Positions 52,929 to 62,309 of a stretch of 64,000 nucleotides of DNA are shown piece by piece. Where the stretch lies: assembly GCA_023957385.1 (NCBI GenBank), contig JAMLGZ010000001.1, positions 1-64,000 on the forward strand. Reading direction: 5' to 3'. Position 1 is the stretch's first letter; each line of letters begins with the position of its first letter. A program made the position numbers and the translations under genes. Source of the DNA: Brumimicrobium sp. (GTDB taxonomy: Bacteria; Bacteroidota; Bacteroidia; Flavobacteriales_D; Crocinitomicaceae). The notes beneath the pieces are model-generated. The model worked only from the letters and a program-made list of their open reading frames with translations, ran no database searches and was not told the origin of the DNA.

Positions 52929-54083
52929 ATGCAACAAAAATATACCCGTTTTGGAACCAAAGCAATTCATGCCGGCGTAGAGCCTGATTCAGCAACTGGA
53001 GCTATTATGACTCCTATTTATCAAACAAGTACGTATGCTCAAGAAAAAGTGGGTGTACACAAAGGATATGAATATTCCAGAACACAAAACCCAACTAGAC
53101 ATGCACTAGAGAAAGCTATTGCGGCTTTGGAAAACGGAAATTTTGGGGCTTGTTTCGGTAGTGGCTTAGCTGCTATGGATACCGTTGTTAAATTATTAAA
53201 TCCAGGAGATGAATTAATCTCTACATCCGATTTATATGGAGGTTCTTATCGAATCTTTAAAACCATTTTTGAAAAATATGGAATCAAATTCCATTTTATA
53301 AATATGAATGATTTGTCTTTATTAGAAAAGACTATTAATTCAAACACAAAGATGATTTGGGCGGAAACTCCTACCAATCCAATGATGAATGTAATTGATA
53401 TTGAAGCTGTAGCAAAAATTGCCAAAAAATCTAATATCTTATTAGCTGTTGATAATACATTTGCTTCTCCTTATTTACAAAATCCATTGAACTTAGGGGC
53501 TGACATAGTAATGCATTCTGTTACAAAATATTTAGGAGGACACTCCGATGTAGTCATGGGAGCACTTGTTGTAAATGATGAAAAATTGGCCGCTGAGATA
53601 TACAGAATTCAGAATAGTTGTGGGGCTGTTACAGCTCCCATGGATTCTTTCTTGGTATTACGAGGAATCAAAACTCTTCATCTAAGAATGGAAAGACATT
53701 GCCAAAATGGGGAAAAAGTAGCTCACTTCTTAAAAACTCAACCCAAAATAGATAAAGTTTACTGGACAGGATTCCCTGAAAATCCAGGCTACGAAACTGC
53801 AAAGAAGCAAATGCGTGGTTTTGGCGGAATGATTTCTTTCTCATTAAAAGGAGATAATATGAAAGACGCCCATGCTATTATGGAAAAATTTAAGGTGTTT
53901 ACCATTGCAGAATCGCTTGGTGGCGTTGAATCTCTTGCATGCCACCCGGCTACTATGACACATGCAGCTATCCCTGAAAAAGAAAGACAAGCCGCAGGTA
54001 TCGTAGATTCTCTTATCAGATTAAGTGTAGGAGTTGAAGATGTAGAAGATCTACTGGATGATTTGAAACAAGCATTAGCATAA
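52929..54083 (+). CDS. metB: Cystathionine gamma-synthase-like PLP enzyme
   Basis: The 384-residue enzyme belongs to the Cys/Met metabolism PLP family. It either joins O-acyl-homoserine and cysteine to cystathionine (MetB) or cleaves cystathionine (gamma-lyase). Landmarks: YSRTQNPTRHALE near 50, SGLAAMD near 77, DLYGGSYRIF near 101, NPMMNV near 152 and the PLP lysine in SVTKYLGGHSD near 199. A C-terminal GGVESLACHPATMTHAAI block completes the active site. Gamma-synthase and gamma-lyase cannot be separated by eye. It is followed after 5 bp by a potassium-channel regulator gene. Confidence 0.88.
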   Translation: MQQKYTRFGTKAIHAGVEPDSATGAIMTPIYQTSTYAQEKVGVHKGYEYSRTQNPTRHALEKAIAALENGNFGACFGSGLAAMDTVVKLLNPGDELISTSDLYGGSYRIFKTIFEKYGIKFHFINMNDLSLLEKTINSNTKMIWAETPTNPMMNVIDIEAVAKIAKKSNILLAVDNTFASPYLQNPLNLGADIVMHSVTKYLGGHSDVVMGALVVNDEKLAAEIYRIQNSCGAVTAPMDSFLVLRGIKTLHLRMERHCQNGEKVAHFLKTQPKIDKVYWTGFPENPGYETAKKQMRGFGGMISFSLKGDNMKDAHAIMEKFKVFTIAESLGGVESLACHPATMTHAAIPEKERQAAGIVDSLIRLSVGVEDVEDLLDDLKQALA

Positions 54084-54088
54084 ACATT

Positions 54089-54787
54089 ATGAGCAATAAT
54101 AAATTTGCAGTTATAGGAATTGGTAGATACGGGGCAAATATCGCCCGTAGATTAGCTGAAAGAGGTTCACAAGTATTTGCTTTCGATATAAACGAAAATA
54201 AAATTGAAGATATCAAAGAGGATGTGGCTTATGCGGTTACCTTAAACAGTATGGACTTTCGCGCCATCTCTTCACAGAAATTGGATGATATGGATGCAGT
54301 TGTTGTAGCCATTGGTGAAAATTTCGAAGCTACTGTTTTAACTTCTGTACACTTACTGGATTTAGGTGTTAAAAGAATTATTGCTCGTGCCAACGGAGAA
54401 GATCAAAAATTAATTTTGGAGAAGATTGGAGTCAAAGAAATCTTAGCTCCTGAAGATGAAGTAGCATTCTTGGTTTGTGAAAAATTATTAACTCCTTCCG
54501 TACTTTCTTTCCTACAATTGTCAGATGAATACGAAATCGCTGAAATTAAACCTCCCAAAGGAACTTTAGGAAGAACTATTGACGATATTGATTTCCGAAA
54601 TAAGTATCAGCTTACTTTAGTTACCATGCGTCGTGAATACGACATTAAAAAGAAAGGTCAGTATGAAGTTGAACAACACGTAATTGGTGTGCCTAAAGGA
54701 GATACTATTATTGAATCCCGAGATACGCTAGTCCTTTTTGGAACTACCAAGCACGTGAAACGCTTTATTGAGGTCAACGAAGCATGA
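54089..54787 (+). CDS. TrkA/KtrA-type potassium uptake regulatory protein
   Basis: The 232-residue cytoplasmic protein has an N-terminal RCK Rossmann fold with the nucleotide loop GIGRYGANIARRLAERG near 10-26 and a C-terminal TrkA_C domain (about 140-228). Such proteins sit as rings on KtrB/TrkH channels and gate potassium flow in answer to ATP/ADP or NAD(H). No KtrB channel gene lies next to it in this window. It overlaps the following dehydrogenase gene by 4 bp (ATGA). Confidence 0.9.
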   Translation: MSNNKFAVIGIGRYGANIARRLAERGSQVFAFDINENKIEDIKEDVAYAVTLNSMDFRAISSQKLDDMDAVVVAIGENFEATVLTSVHLLDLGVKRIIARANGEDQKLILEKIGVKEILAPEDEVAFLVCEKLLTPSVLSFLQLSDEYEIAEIKPPKGTLGRTIDDIDFRNKYQLTLVTMRREYDIKKKGQYEVEQHVIGVPKGDTIIESRDTLVLFGTTKHVKRFIEVNEA

Positions 54788-55485
54788 TTTACGTTATCAC
54801 AGGAACCTCATCTGGAATCGGAAAAGCAATTGCCGAATTTTATTTAGAAAAAGGCTCCTTTGTTATTGGTATCTCAAGAAGAAGTACCATCCAACATCCT
54901 CACTATTTTCATATTTCATGTGATTTCTCGAAGTTAGAGGAATTACAAGCGCTCACCTTACCCAAAGAACTGATTCAGGCAAACGCTCCTATTTGTCTTA
55001 TTAATAACGCAGGAGTAATTGGACAAATTGGACGAGTAGAAAATCAATCTCTTCAAAATTATACAGAAGTGGCATTGGTTAATACGGTAGCAGTGCAATA
55101 TCTATGCACCTATGTTATACAACATTTTGGATATAAACAAATAAATACTATCATTAGCATTTCTTCTGGGGCGGGTCAATATCCAATTTCTTCATGGGCT
55201 GCCTATTGCGCTTCCAAGGCTTCCATCAATTTATTTATGGAAACACTACATAAAGAGATACAAGAATTGGGTGAAAATACACATGTTTTCAGTATTTCTC
55301 CAGGTATAGTAGATACTGAAATGCAAGAAAAAATTCGTTCCAGCAATACCTCAGATTTTTCTAGACATTCTGAATTTGTAGAATTAAAAGAAAGTCAAAA
55401 ACTACGCTCTCCAAAAGAAGTAGCCAGCTTACTTGATGAATTTCTTACAACAATTCCTCACGAAGGGGTAATATTCCGATTATAA
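54784..55485 (+). CDS. Short-chain dehydrogenase/reductase
   Basis: The 233-residue enzyme is a classical SDR with TGTSSGIGKAIAEF (NAD(P)-binding glycines near 7-15), NNAGVIG near 76, catalytic Ser in SISSGAG near 128 and the YxxxK motif in YCASKAS near 142. An arginine pair after the first strand (GISRRS) suggests preference for NADP(H). It probably reduces a small carbonyl compound. It follows the RCK gene with an ATGA overlap. Confidence 0.9.
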   Translation: MIYVITGTSSGIGKAIAEFYLEKGSFVIGISRRSTIQHPHYFHISCDFSKLEELQALTLPKELIQANAPICLINNAGVIGQIGRVENQSLQNYTEVALVNTVAVQYLCTYVIQHFGYKQINTIISISSGAGQYPISSWAAYCASKASINLFMETLHKEIQELGENTHVFSISPGIVDTEMQEKIRSSNTSDFSRHSEFVELKESQKLRSPKEVASLLDEFLTTIPHEGVIFRL

Positions 55486-55546
55486 GCTAAATTCCAATTT
55501 TTGGCAAACTACTTGTATTACTATTCATACATTTAAACTTCTAATT

Positions 55547-56299
55547 ATGCCAACCTTCGTATTATCCATATTGATTTCTTATTTACTTATGATACAAGTA
55601 AATGCACAATCACAAAAAGACCAATCTTGGTCTGCAAAAAAGAAAGCTGAATTCTATAGTGCTTACCAATACGATTCAAAATCTCAGAATGAGCAAAAAG
55701 TAATTGACCTCATGTTTAAACAAGTACAATTGGATTATAAATCACTTACGTTGGCTCAAAAGGATATGAAATATTTACCCAAATTGGAAGAAATTTGCTC
55801 TCTCAAAGTGTTCGTTCCTATAACAGGTCAATTAACCCGTGAACAAGAAGCAATTATTCACCAAGAAATGGTTCGACTTATTAATGAATTTAGAAAGGAA
55901 AATGGGAATAAACCACTTTTGAACATAGATTCTGATTTAGATATGGCTGCTAAATTACAATCTGATTATTGCGCCAGTATGAACAGATTATCACATATTC
56001 AAAACAACGATAGAGAATATGGTTCTGTAACAAAACGTATCTCCATGATAAAAAATGGGCATTATAAAAAAGCTTATACATGTGGAGAGAATGCAACTTA
56101 CACATTCATAGATATGAAAAAGATAGATGAAGCATATCTTAAAAAGATAGCTTTTGACCTTTTTACCTCTTGGGTAGAATCAAAAGGGCATCGTGAGAAC
56201 ATGCTAAATCGTGATTTCAAATATTTTGGATTTGCCCTAACGATTCGTGCTGATGTAGGATATATTTATGCTATTCAGGTGTTTAATGCAACGCGTTAA
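55547..56299 (+). CDS. CAP/SCP-domain secreted protein
   Basis: The 250-residue product has a signal peptide (1-21, ending VNAQ), a helical lead-in and a CAP domain near 125-248 with the conserved RLINEFRKENGNKPLL start, LAQ-type DLDMAAKLQSDYCA, GENATYTF and the W-x-x-S-x-G-H-R motif WVESKGHRENML near 213. Bacterial CAP proteins are of unknown or proteolytic/lipid-binding role. The stop codon abuts that of the convergent lipoprotein gene. Confidence 0.88.
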   Translation: MPTFVLSILISYLLMIQVNAQSQKDQSWSAKKKAEFYSAYQYDSKSQNEQKVIDLMFKQVQLDYKSLTLAQKDMKYLPKLEEICSLKVFVPITGQLTREQEAIIHQEMVRLINEFRKENGNKPLLNIDSDLDMAAKLQSDYCASMNRLSHIQNNDREYGSVTKRISMIKNGHYKKAYTCGENATYTFIDMKKIDEAYLKKIAFDLFTSWVESKGHRENMLNRDFKYFGFALTIRADVGYIYAIQVFNATR

Positions 56300-56821
56300 T
56301 TAAGACGATCCGTTTACTTTGAAATGATAAGCTGTGCCATATTTTAAATTAATTTTCACATTAAAATAGCATTTTCCTCCATCGAAAACCTGGATTACAT
56401 TATGTTTCCAACTATCACCGAAATTTTTACAGAAGCAATTCACCCATACCTCTTTCTCTCCATCTTGTGTAATTACTGGTAAATATTGTCTTTTATAGGT
56501 ATCAGGTACAATGTAAAGCTCACTATTCTCAATCTCGTTTGAATCGTTAGTTTCTTTCCGTATTCTTTTTTTCATATCAATGTTATACTTGGCAACAATG
56601 TTCTGAAAGATTGTTTCAACTTGAACAAGTTCTTCCTTGGATAAATCAGTTGCTTGTGCTTGGTCATATATCCAGAAATGTTTCTTAATATCATACGGGA
56701 TAATAGCAATTTGAGAAGTGTCCTTAATAGTAGTAGAGGTTATTTCACTTTGGTTGGTTTGTCCTCCACAGGAAAGAAGAACAAAACTTCCCAAAATGAG
56801 GGACAAAAATTTTATTTTCAT
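56300..56821 (-). CDS. Lipoprotein, unknown function
   Basis: The 173-residue product has a lipobox VLLSC with cysteine at 18, followed by GGQTNQSE. The rest is a single small domain with a helical part (KEELVQVETIFQNIVAKYNID) and a beta half that ends in YHFKVNGSS. The CFCKNF and DGGKCYFNVKINLKYGTAYHF blocks are characteristic enough to be found again, but I know no family name. It converges with the CAP gene. Confidence 0.65.
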   Translation of the reverse strand: MKIKFLSLILGSFVLLSCGGQTNQSEITSTTIKDTSQIAIIPYDIKKHFWIYDQAQATDLSKEELVQVETIFQNIVAKYNIDMKKRIRKETNDSNEIENSELYIVPDTYKRQYLPVITQDGEKEVWVNCFCKNFGDSWKHNVIQVFDGGKCYFNVKINLKYGTAYHFKVNGSS

Positions 56822-56925
56822 ACAAAGAGATTAAAAAAGGCATCTAGTTCCCTAAATGCCTTTCAAAGATAAATTATTTATATTAACCTTGCTGTGCATT
56901 AAGAATAAAATACTAATTATAATCT

Positions 56926-57050
56926 TAGACCCCGACACTCCTTCGTCCGTCGGGGTGACAATGTATAGAGTGGGTAAGGCGGTCGGCAAAGCCGACCGAT
57001 AATAACCCCTCACAATTGTCACCCCGAGAACCTTGGTTACTCGGGGTCTA
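56926..57050. repeat. Nested palindromic element between genes
   Basis: Three nested stems fold in one axis: TAGACCCCGA (56926-56935) with TCGGGGTCTA (57041-57050), TCGGGGTGACAAT (56950-56962) with ATTGTCACCCCGA (57015-57027), and CGGTCGGC with GCCGACCG around AAA (56980-56998). Half hairpins CCCCGA...TCGGGG are also possible on each side. A T-run follows. It resembles the REP-type palindromes scattered in Bacteroidota genomes and may also terminate transcription from both sides. Confidence 0.7.
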
Positions 57051-57101
57051 TTTTTTTAAAAAAACCTTCTTACATCTTTACAAATGCACAACATGTTTAT
57101 A

Positions 57102-58991
57102 TTAATTTCTAACAATCTTTTTTGTCTGTCCATTCATCTCAATAAAATAAATTCCGTTTGGATATTTTTCTAAAGAGATTGAGACACTATTGCCACTAAA
57201 TGCTTTCTCAAATACAACTTCACCAACCACAGAATATACCTTGATTAGCTGATTCTCTTTTTTGGAATTAGTTGTAATTTTAAGTGCTCCATGTGTTGGA
57301 TTAGGGTACATATTCCAAGCAGAAGCATTTTCGGCTACTAGTGAGGAAGTACTAATATTTACACAAGCAGAACTTACACTACATCCTTCAGAGGAAACTA
57401 TAGTAACGGAATAACTACCAGAAGTTGTAGGTGTATATGATGCAGTTGTTTCACCCGAAATAACCGTTTCATTGTCACAATCCGTCCAATAATAGGTATA
57501 ATTTCCTGTAGCATTTGCTGTTATTGTATTATTAGCAACACTTGTAGTATTATCAATCGGAGTAATTACAATATTTTGTGTTTGCGTTACAACATTGCCT
57601 TCACTATCAGTATAACTCCAAGTAATAGTTGTATCCTGATATGCTACTGGATAAGCATCTAAGATTCCTGTTATCGTTCCATCACAATCAGATTCTGACG
57701 TTGGTGGTGTTAAAGTACTTAAATCTACCGGACATTCTGCAGTAATATCTGAAAGGGTTGCAATACTTGGTATGGATGGAGTACAAGGAGGAGTAAGAAT
57801 AGCATCATTTAGATATAATTTAGTTACAGCAACATATCCATCACCATTTGTTCCACTGATTAGGATATCTACTTTACCATCTCCATTTACATCACCAACC
57901 GCTATTTTTCCAAAAGCAATATTTACAATACCTAAACCTGTTTCTTCAGTAAACCCAGCTTGTCCATCTCCAAGATAAACCTTGGTTTGGTATGCTCCTG
58001 TCTGACCATCACCAGTGATAATTAAATCTAAATTTCCATCGTTATTAAAATCTGCAAATTTTGCATCACCGTTACGAGTTTGTAGTAAACTTGAGCTAAT
58101 AGGAGCAACTGTATAACCCGTTCCATTCCCTAGATACAAAATGGTATGTCGTACAAAACCATCATCTTGACCTGTAATGATAATATCTAAGTGACCATCA
58201 TTATTCACATCCCCAACATCAATTGAGTTGTAATATGTACCAGTAAACGGATTGGGATTACTTCCAGAAAAAGTGAAAGAACCACTTCCATTGTTCATAT
58301 ACATTTTTGCAATACTCGCGTTAGGAGAATATTTTAATCCAACCACCAACAAATCCAAATCTCCGTCTTCGTCTGCATCAATAAATTTAACACTTCCAGA
58401 TGTTATTTCATCCATGGTGCCACTCATAATAGGTCCTGCAGCAAAGGCACCGTTTCCATTATTCTTATAAATGAATAATTTAGGAGTACTAATATCTGAT
58501 TGATAGCCAGATAAAACAAGATCTAAATCTCCATCACCATCAATATCTCCTAAATCTATTGCTCCATACCAAACAGATTGTAAGGCATTTAAGGTATTTG
58601 TAAAAGTTAAGTTTCCTTGGTTTTTATATAGATGTGTTACTCCATTAACTCCATCCATTCCTGTCATTACAATATCTATCTTTCCATCACCATCCACATC
58701 ACCAAATGCAAAATCTGGATAATCTACAGCGGCAAAAGGGGTTCCAGTAACTTCGGTGAAATTACCATTCCCATCATTTTCATAGAGTTTTGTGTATTTT
58801 GTATTGGCTGCATCATGCCCAGCAACAATAGCATCTAAATCCCCATCACCATCTAAGTCTTGTAGAATTACTCTACTACTAGAAGCATCAAAAAAAGGAG
58901 CTGTTGGGTCCTCGACAAAACTTAATTGTTGAGATAAAGAATAAGTTATTCCCAAACATAAGCATAAGGAAGTCAAATAAATGTGTTTCAT
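57102..58991 (-). CDS. Type IX-secreted FG-GAP/VCBS-repeat protein
   Basis: The 629-residue product has a signal peptide (1-20). Residues 30-400 form seven or so FG-GAP/VCBS repeats with calcium-binding loops such as DLDGDGDLDAIVAG, DVDGDGKIDIVMTG and DINGDGDLD-like forms, an integrin-alpha-like propeller. Residues 410-500 hold an HYR-like or PKD-like beta domain (ITAECPVDLSTL). The last 75 residues (AWNMYPNPTHGALKITT to NGIYFIEMNGQ) are a type A sorting domain. It is probably a surface or released binding protein. No other gene shares its transcript. Confidence 0.9.
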   Translation of the reverse strand: MKHIYLTSLCLCLGITYSLSQQLSFVEDPTAPFFDASSSRVILQDLDGDGDLDAIVAGHDAANTKYTKLYENDGNGNFTEVTGTPFAAVDYPDFAFGDVDGDGKIDIVMTGMDGVNGVTHLYKNQGNLTFTNTLNALQSVWYGAIDLGDIDGDGDLDLVLSGYQSDISTPKLFIYKNNGNGAFAAGPIMSGTMDEITSGSVKFIDADEDGDLDLLVVGLKYSPNASIAKMYMNNGSGSFTFSGSNPNPFTGTYYNSIDVGDVNNDGHLDIIITGQDDGFVRHTILYLGNGTGYTVAPISSSLLQTRNGDAKFADFNNDGNLDLIITGDGQTGAYQTKVYLGDGQAGFTEETGLGIVNIAFGKIAVGDVNGDGKVDILISGTNGDGYVAVTKLYLNDAILTPPCTPSIPSIATLSDITAECPVDLSTLTPPTSESDCDGTITGILDAYPVAYQDTTITWSYTDSEGNVVTQTQNIVITPIDNTTSVANNTITANATGNYTYYWTDCDNETVISGETTASYTPTTSGSYSVTIVSSEGCSVSSACVNISTSSLVAENASAWNMYPNPTHGALKITTNSKKENQLIKVYSVVGEVVFEKAFSGNSVSISLEKYPNGIYFIEMNGQTKKIVRN

Positions 58992-59427
58992 AAATAATGG
59001 TTTTATATATAATTATGTGAAAAGTAGAATAAACTAATGAAATTCACAAATTCCGATACAAAAAAAATTATTAGGCTAATTATTTGTTGCAAACTTCTTA
59101 AAAAGCTTTTATAATTTTCTAAATAGATTATACTAACTTGTTGTTTATAAGCCCTTTCGTTACTGTTTCTTTTATAAAATTCTAATAAAAAAATGTTGAC
59201 AAGTTATTTGTAATTAATTTCAACAATCATGGTTGATACTTTATATGCTTTTATCTATTATACCAGTTTGCAATTACTTTCTTATTCTATTTGATTAGAT
59301 TATCTCTAAAACAACTCAAAAAATGACAAGCCAAGACATTGAAGAAATAAGAAAATTGGGAGGACACAACGTAAGAAGCAAAATATTTAATTTTGCTTTA
59401 AATTAAGATATTTTTTAAAGCAATCCT
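58992..59427. other. AT-rich intergenic region with a tiny frame
   Basis: These 436 bp hold the promoter region of the FG-GAP gene on the left. A 27-codon plus-strand frame (59323-59406, MTSQDIEEIRKLGGHN onward) has an ordinary residue composition and could be a small protein or the left-over start of a lost gene. No ribosome-binding site or homologue is recognised. Confidence 0.4.
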
Positions 59428-60108
59428 CTACTTTAACTGTATCGCTTTTAATTTGTCACCTATTGATATTCGTTTCATTTCCTCTTCTAATGCTTGAAAC
59501 CCCTCTTTTTGTACGGTTTTTATTAACTCTCCAGTTTTCAATAAATGAATTTCGTCGCAAGTTTCATTTAGAGTCGAGAAAATATGTGAAGATATTATGA
59601 CGGTCTTGTTTAGTCTTTTTAATTCAAGAATGAGTTCCGTAATGATTAGATTGCTTTGAATATCAACACCATTATATGGCTCATCTAGTATAAAAACTTG
59701 GTTTTCCTGTAACAATATTGCCATGATTGCTAACTTCTTTTTCATACCAGTAGAATAGGTAGAGGCGTATTGATTCAGTGGTAAATCAAAAATATTTTGC
59801 TTTTCAAAGTCTCGGATTTCTACTTGTCGAGCATTGCATAAAAGCTGTAAATATTCACGACCTGTAATACGCGAAAAGAAGTAGGGATTGGTAAGTAATA
59901 AGCCGGTATAATTTTTTAATGGTTGTAGATCTGATATTATTTCTCCTTCATATTTCTCTAATTCGGAAATACATCTAAAAAGAGTTGTTTTACCTGCTCC
60001 ATTTTCTCCAACAATACCATATACTTTTCCTTTCTCAAATTTCAAGTTTATATTATTCAGAACAGTTTTGTTGCCAAATTTTTTTGTCAGATTTTTTAAT
60101 TCGATCAT
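59428..60108 (-). CDS. ABC transporter ATP-binding protein
   Basis: The start at 60108 gives MIELKNLTKKFGNKTV, a 226-residue ATPase. An upstream start would overlap the permease gene by 84 bp and add an unlikely tail. Walker A is GENGAGKTT near 35-43, the signature is YSTGMKKKLAIMA near 128, Walker B is VFILDEPYNGVD near 150 and the switch histidine is in SSHIFS near 184. The ATGA overlap with the permease gene shows a single transporter. It lies in the branch of small two-component exporters with gene order permease then ATPase. Confidence 0.92.
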   Translation of the reverse strand: MIELKNLTKKFGNKTVLNNINLKFEKGKVYGIVGENGAGKTTLFRCISELEKYEGEIISDLQPLKNYTGLLLTNPYFFSRITGREYLQLLCNARQVEIRDFEKQNIFDLPLNQYASTYSTGMKKKLAIMAILLQENQVFILDEPYNGVDIQSNLIITELILELKRLNKTVIISSHIFSTLNETCDEIHLLKTGELIKTVQKEGFQALEEEMKRISIGDKLKAIQLK

Positions 60109-61022
60109 TGTAATAAATAATTTAAACGTTTTTGTGATTGGGAGAATAATACTGGAATTATAACTAACAGTATGGGTGGAAAGAAGATACAAAGTACTAA
60201 GATGATTCCTTGAATAATGCCAATCTCATCAGGGTATGTTGAATATTTAGCAAGGATAAAAAAGATAAGAAAGGCATATCCAATCATTAGAAAAAGCAGA
60301 ATAGTCCATATTTCTGACAAATAAAAGAAAGAAATAACAAGAACAAGAGGTAAAACGAAATAGGAAGCCTGCAGTAAGGCGATTTTTATTTTAGAAAGTA
60401 GGAAAGATTTAGTTGATAAATTAAATGACCACACATAATATTCATCTTCTGGTTTAAAATAATAGCTGAAGTAAATAATAAAGGCAAGTAAAAATGAAAA
60501 AACACCCAGGTTAAAATTATTCACTGAAATTGAAATAATTGCAAGAATATAAGTCAACGGAATCAAATAGAAGGTTCTACGAAAACCTGTCAGGAACTCA
60601 AAGGGATTTTTAAAATAGGGAGTTGGAATAGTGAAATGATAAGTTGTTTTTATATTCTTTAATGCAAGAATAAGTGCTAGTGCAAGCACTATCAAAACAG
60701 CAAAATATGAACGGTAGAACAGTAAGATTATCAAAAAAGGAGCGCTTAAAATTAAGTTTTCCATTATTCTAACTTTGGTGTACTGCTTGGCTTTAAAAAT
60801 TAGTTTAAGAAATTCAATACGCTTAATCTCAGATAATCTTGTGGTAAATAAAATAGCAAGTAATGCGATGATATAGGGAGCGAATTCAGTTTTCTCGAAT
60901 AGATAAATCGTTAAGGCAATTAAAAGAGAAATCAGTATAACTATTGCCAAGATTGGATGAATGCCTATCTCCCGAAATTTTCGTCCAGTTAATTTAATCT
61001 GTAAATTCAAATATTCTTTCAT
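60105..61022 (-). CDS. ABC transporter membrane protein
   Basis: The 305-residue protein has about eight membrane helices and little else: FILAIVILISLLIALTIYLF near 22, NLILSAPFLIILLFYRSYF near 88 and three long hydrophobic stretches near the end. There is no clear family motif. Its tight coupling to the ATPase gene gives the role of permease. The substrate is unknown. Confidence 0.78.
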   Translation of the reverse strand: MKEYLNLQIKLTGRKFREIGIHPILAIVILISLLIALTIYLFEKTEFAPYIIALLAILFTTRLSEIKRIEFLKLIFKAKQYTKVRIMENLILSAPFLIILLFYRSYFAVLIVLALALILALKNIKTTYHFTIPTPYFKNPFEFLTGFRRTFYLIPLTYILAIISISVNNFNLGVFSFLLAFIIYFSYYFKPEDEYYVWSFNLSTKSFLLSKIKIALLQASYFVLPLVLVISFFYLSEIWTILLFLMIGYAFLIFFILAKYSTYPDEIGIIQGIILVLCIFFPPILLVIIPVLFSQSQKRLNYLLQ

Positions 61023-61109
61023 AAGACGGGAAAATCTCTGTCTCTTGTATAATTTCTGAAGCTTATTACAATTATAAGAGATTTTATTCTTATAGGATTT
61101 TCATTCGTT

Positions 61110-61553
61110 TTAATCATCTATTCTTAAAAACTCACCATTTAAGGTAAATTCAAGTTCAATGTCGTTGTTTAATTCAACAGATTGATGTGTTTTGTCTAAA
61201 TCCCACTCAATAATGAAATTATTAGGATAATTTGCCTTTACATAATCTAAGATTTCTTTAGGAATGACGCTATCTGGAAGTTTGGTTTTTGCATCTATAT
61301 CTTTAATGTTATTTTTTCCATCAAACTCCAATTTAATATTATCACTTAGAATAACTTCATATTCCTTTGTCAATCCTTCGTAATCAATTTCAGTTTGTAG
61401 CACTTTATGATTAGGGAAGTGCTTGCTTACATAAGCTTGAATTGAAGCAGGAGCTTCAGAAAATGGGATAATTTTATCTTGTGCAAATGCGGATGAAGAC
61501 ACCACAAATAAACTAATTATCAATAGGTTCTTAAGATTCTTGATTGTTTTCAT
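61110..61553 (-). CDS. PepSY-like periplasmic protein
   Basis: The 147-residue product has a signal peptide (1-24, ending AFAQ) and two tandem PepSY-like (BLIP-like) units of about 55 residues: IPFSEAPASIQAYVSKHFPNHKV with YEVILSDNIKLEFDG, then IPKEILDYVKANYPNNFI with SVELNNDIELEFTLNG. Such proteins are periplasmic; a role in protease inhibition is only proposed. The gene is upstream of the ABC transporter on the same strand with an 87-bp gap. Confidence 0.85.
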   Translation of the reverse strand: MKTIKNLKNLLIISLFVVSSSAFAQDKIIPFSEAPASIQAYVSKHFPNHKVLQTEIDYEGLTKEYEVILSDNIKLEFDGKNNIKDIDAKTKLPDSVIPKEILDYVKANYPNNFIIEWDLDKTHQSVELNNDIELEFTLNGEFLRIDD

Positions 61554-61701
61554 TTTTGTCTTTGTTTATTTCTACTCTGAAGGATTTTAACTTATCCTTA
61601 TCACTAAACGTACCAACAAATAGTTTAGTATGTTTGTTTTGAGAACATCCAACAATCTGATTAAGTCAAAGGGGATTTTTAAAATGAATTATTGGAAAGG
61701 A

Positions 61702-61869
61702 AGGATAAGATTCCTCCCTTTGTACCAATACTCCAAAATGTTCGCATGAAGGTAGATTGGATTCCTCACTTTATACTGATACTTCAATATGTACGCATGG
61801 AGATAGATTGGATTCCTCACTTTATACTGATACTTCAATATGTACGCATGGAGATAGATTGGATTCCTC
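61702..61869. repeat. 51-bp tandem repeats
   Basis: Two exact or nearly exact units start at 61753 and 61804, a third begins at 61855 and is cut short, and a diverged unit lies at 61702-61752. Each carries GGATTCCTCACTTT and ends with ACGCATGGAGA. The unit length is a multiple of three, so frames stay open, but the peptides are not convincing proteins. Confidence 0.85.
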
Positions 61870-61878
61870 ACTTTGCTC

Positions 61879-61958
61879 GGAATGACGTGGCGAAAAAGGG
61901 AAAGATGGGGGGCGGCTTCGCCGCCCCCCACCCCCTAAAAAAGACGCCACGTCATTCC
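61879..61958. repeat. GC-rich palindrome within the repeat block
   Basis: GGAATGACGTGGCG (61879-61892) pairs perfectly with CGCCACGTCATTCC (61945-61958). Inside, GGGGGGCGG and CCGCCCCCC pair around CTTCG. The core GGAATGAC recurs as GTCATTCC in the next repeat block. Confidence 0.8.
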
Positions 61959-61963
61959 GACAT

Positions 61964-62131
61964 GCCAGCATGGAGGAAACCTTGTCATTCCAACACGCTC
62001 CTATGGGAAGAAAATAAATTCCTCATTCCTGCCAGCATGGAGGAAACCTCGTCATTCCAACACACTCCTATGGGAAGAAAATAAATTCCTCATTCATGCC
62101 AGCATGGAGGAAACCTCGTCATTCCAACAAC
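61964..62131. repeat. 67-bp tandem repeats
   Basis: Units begin at 61964, 62031 and 62098 (third cut short) with GCCAGCATGGAGGAAACC followed by TCGTCATTCCAACA. Two and a half copies are present. Confidence 0.85.
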
Positions 62132-62309
62132 CTACAAAGTAGTAGGATACCCACTCAAAAACCACAACTTAAAATATCACATAAAATGTAGAAACCAGAT
62201 TCCTCACTCTGTTACTAATAATATTTACATTGAGAAAATCTATAAAAAAACACTTTGAATTTCTCAAAAAACAACTTATATTCACTAAACCAACCTAAAT
62301 TATTTTTAT

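Noticed and set aside
61689..62084. Repeat-containing frames over the 51-bp units on both strands
   Set aside because: The unit length is a multiple of three, which keeps frames open by chance; no start signal and no protein-like composition.
61702..62131. CRISPR array
   Set aside because: The units are direct tandem copies without unique spacers, and no cas genes are near.
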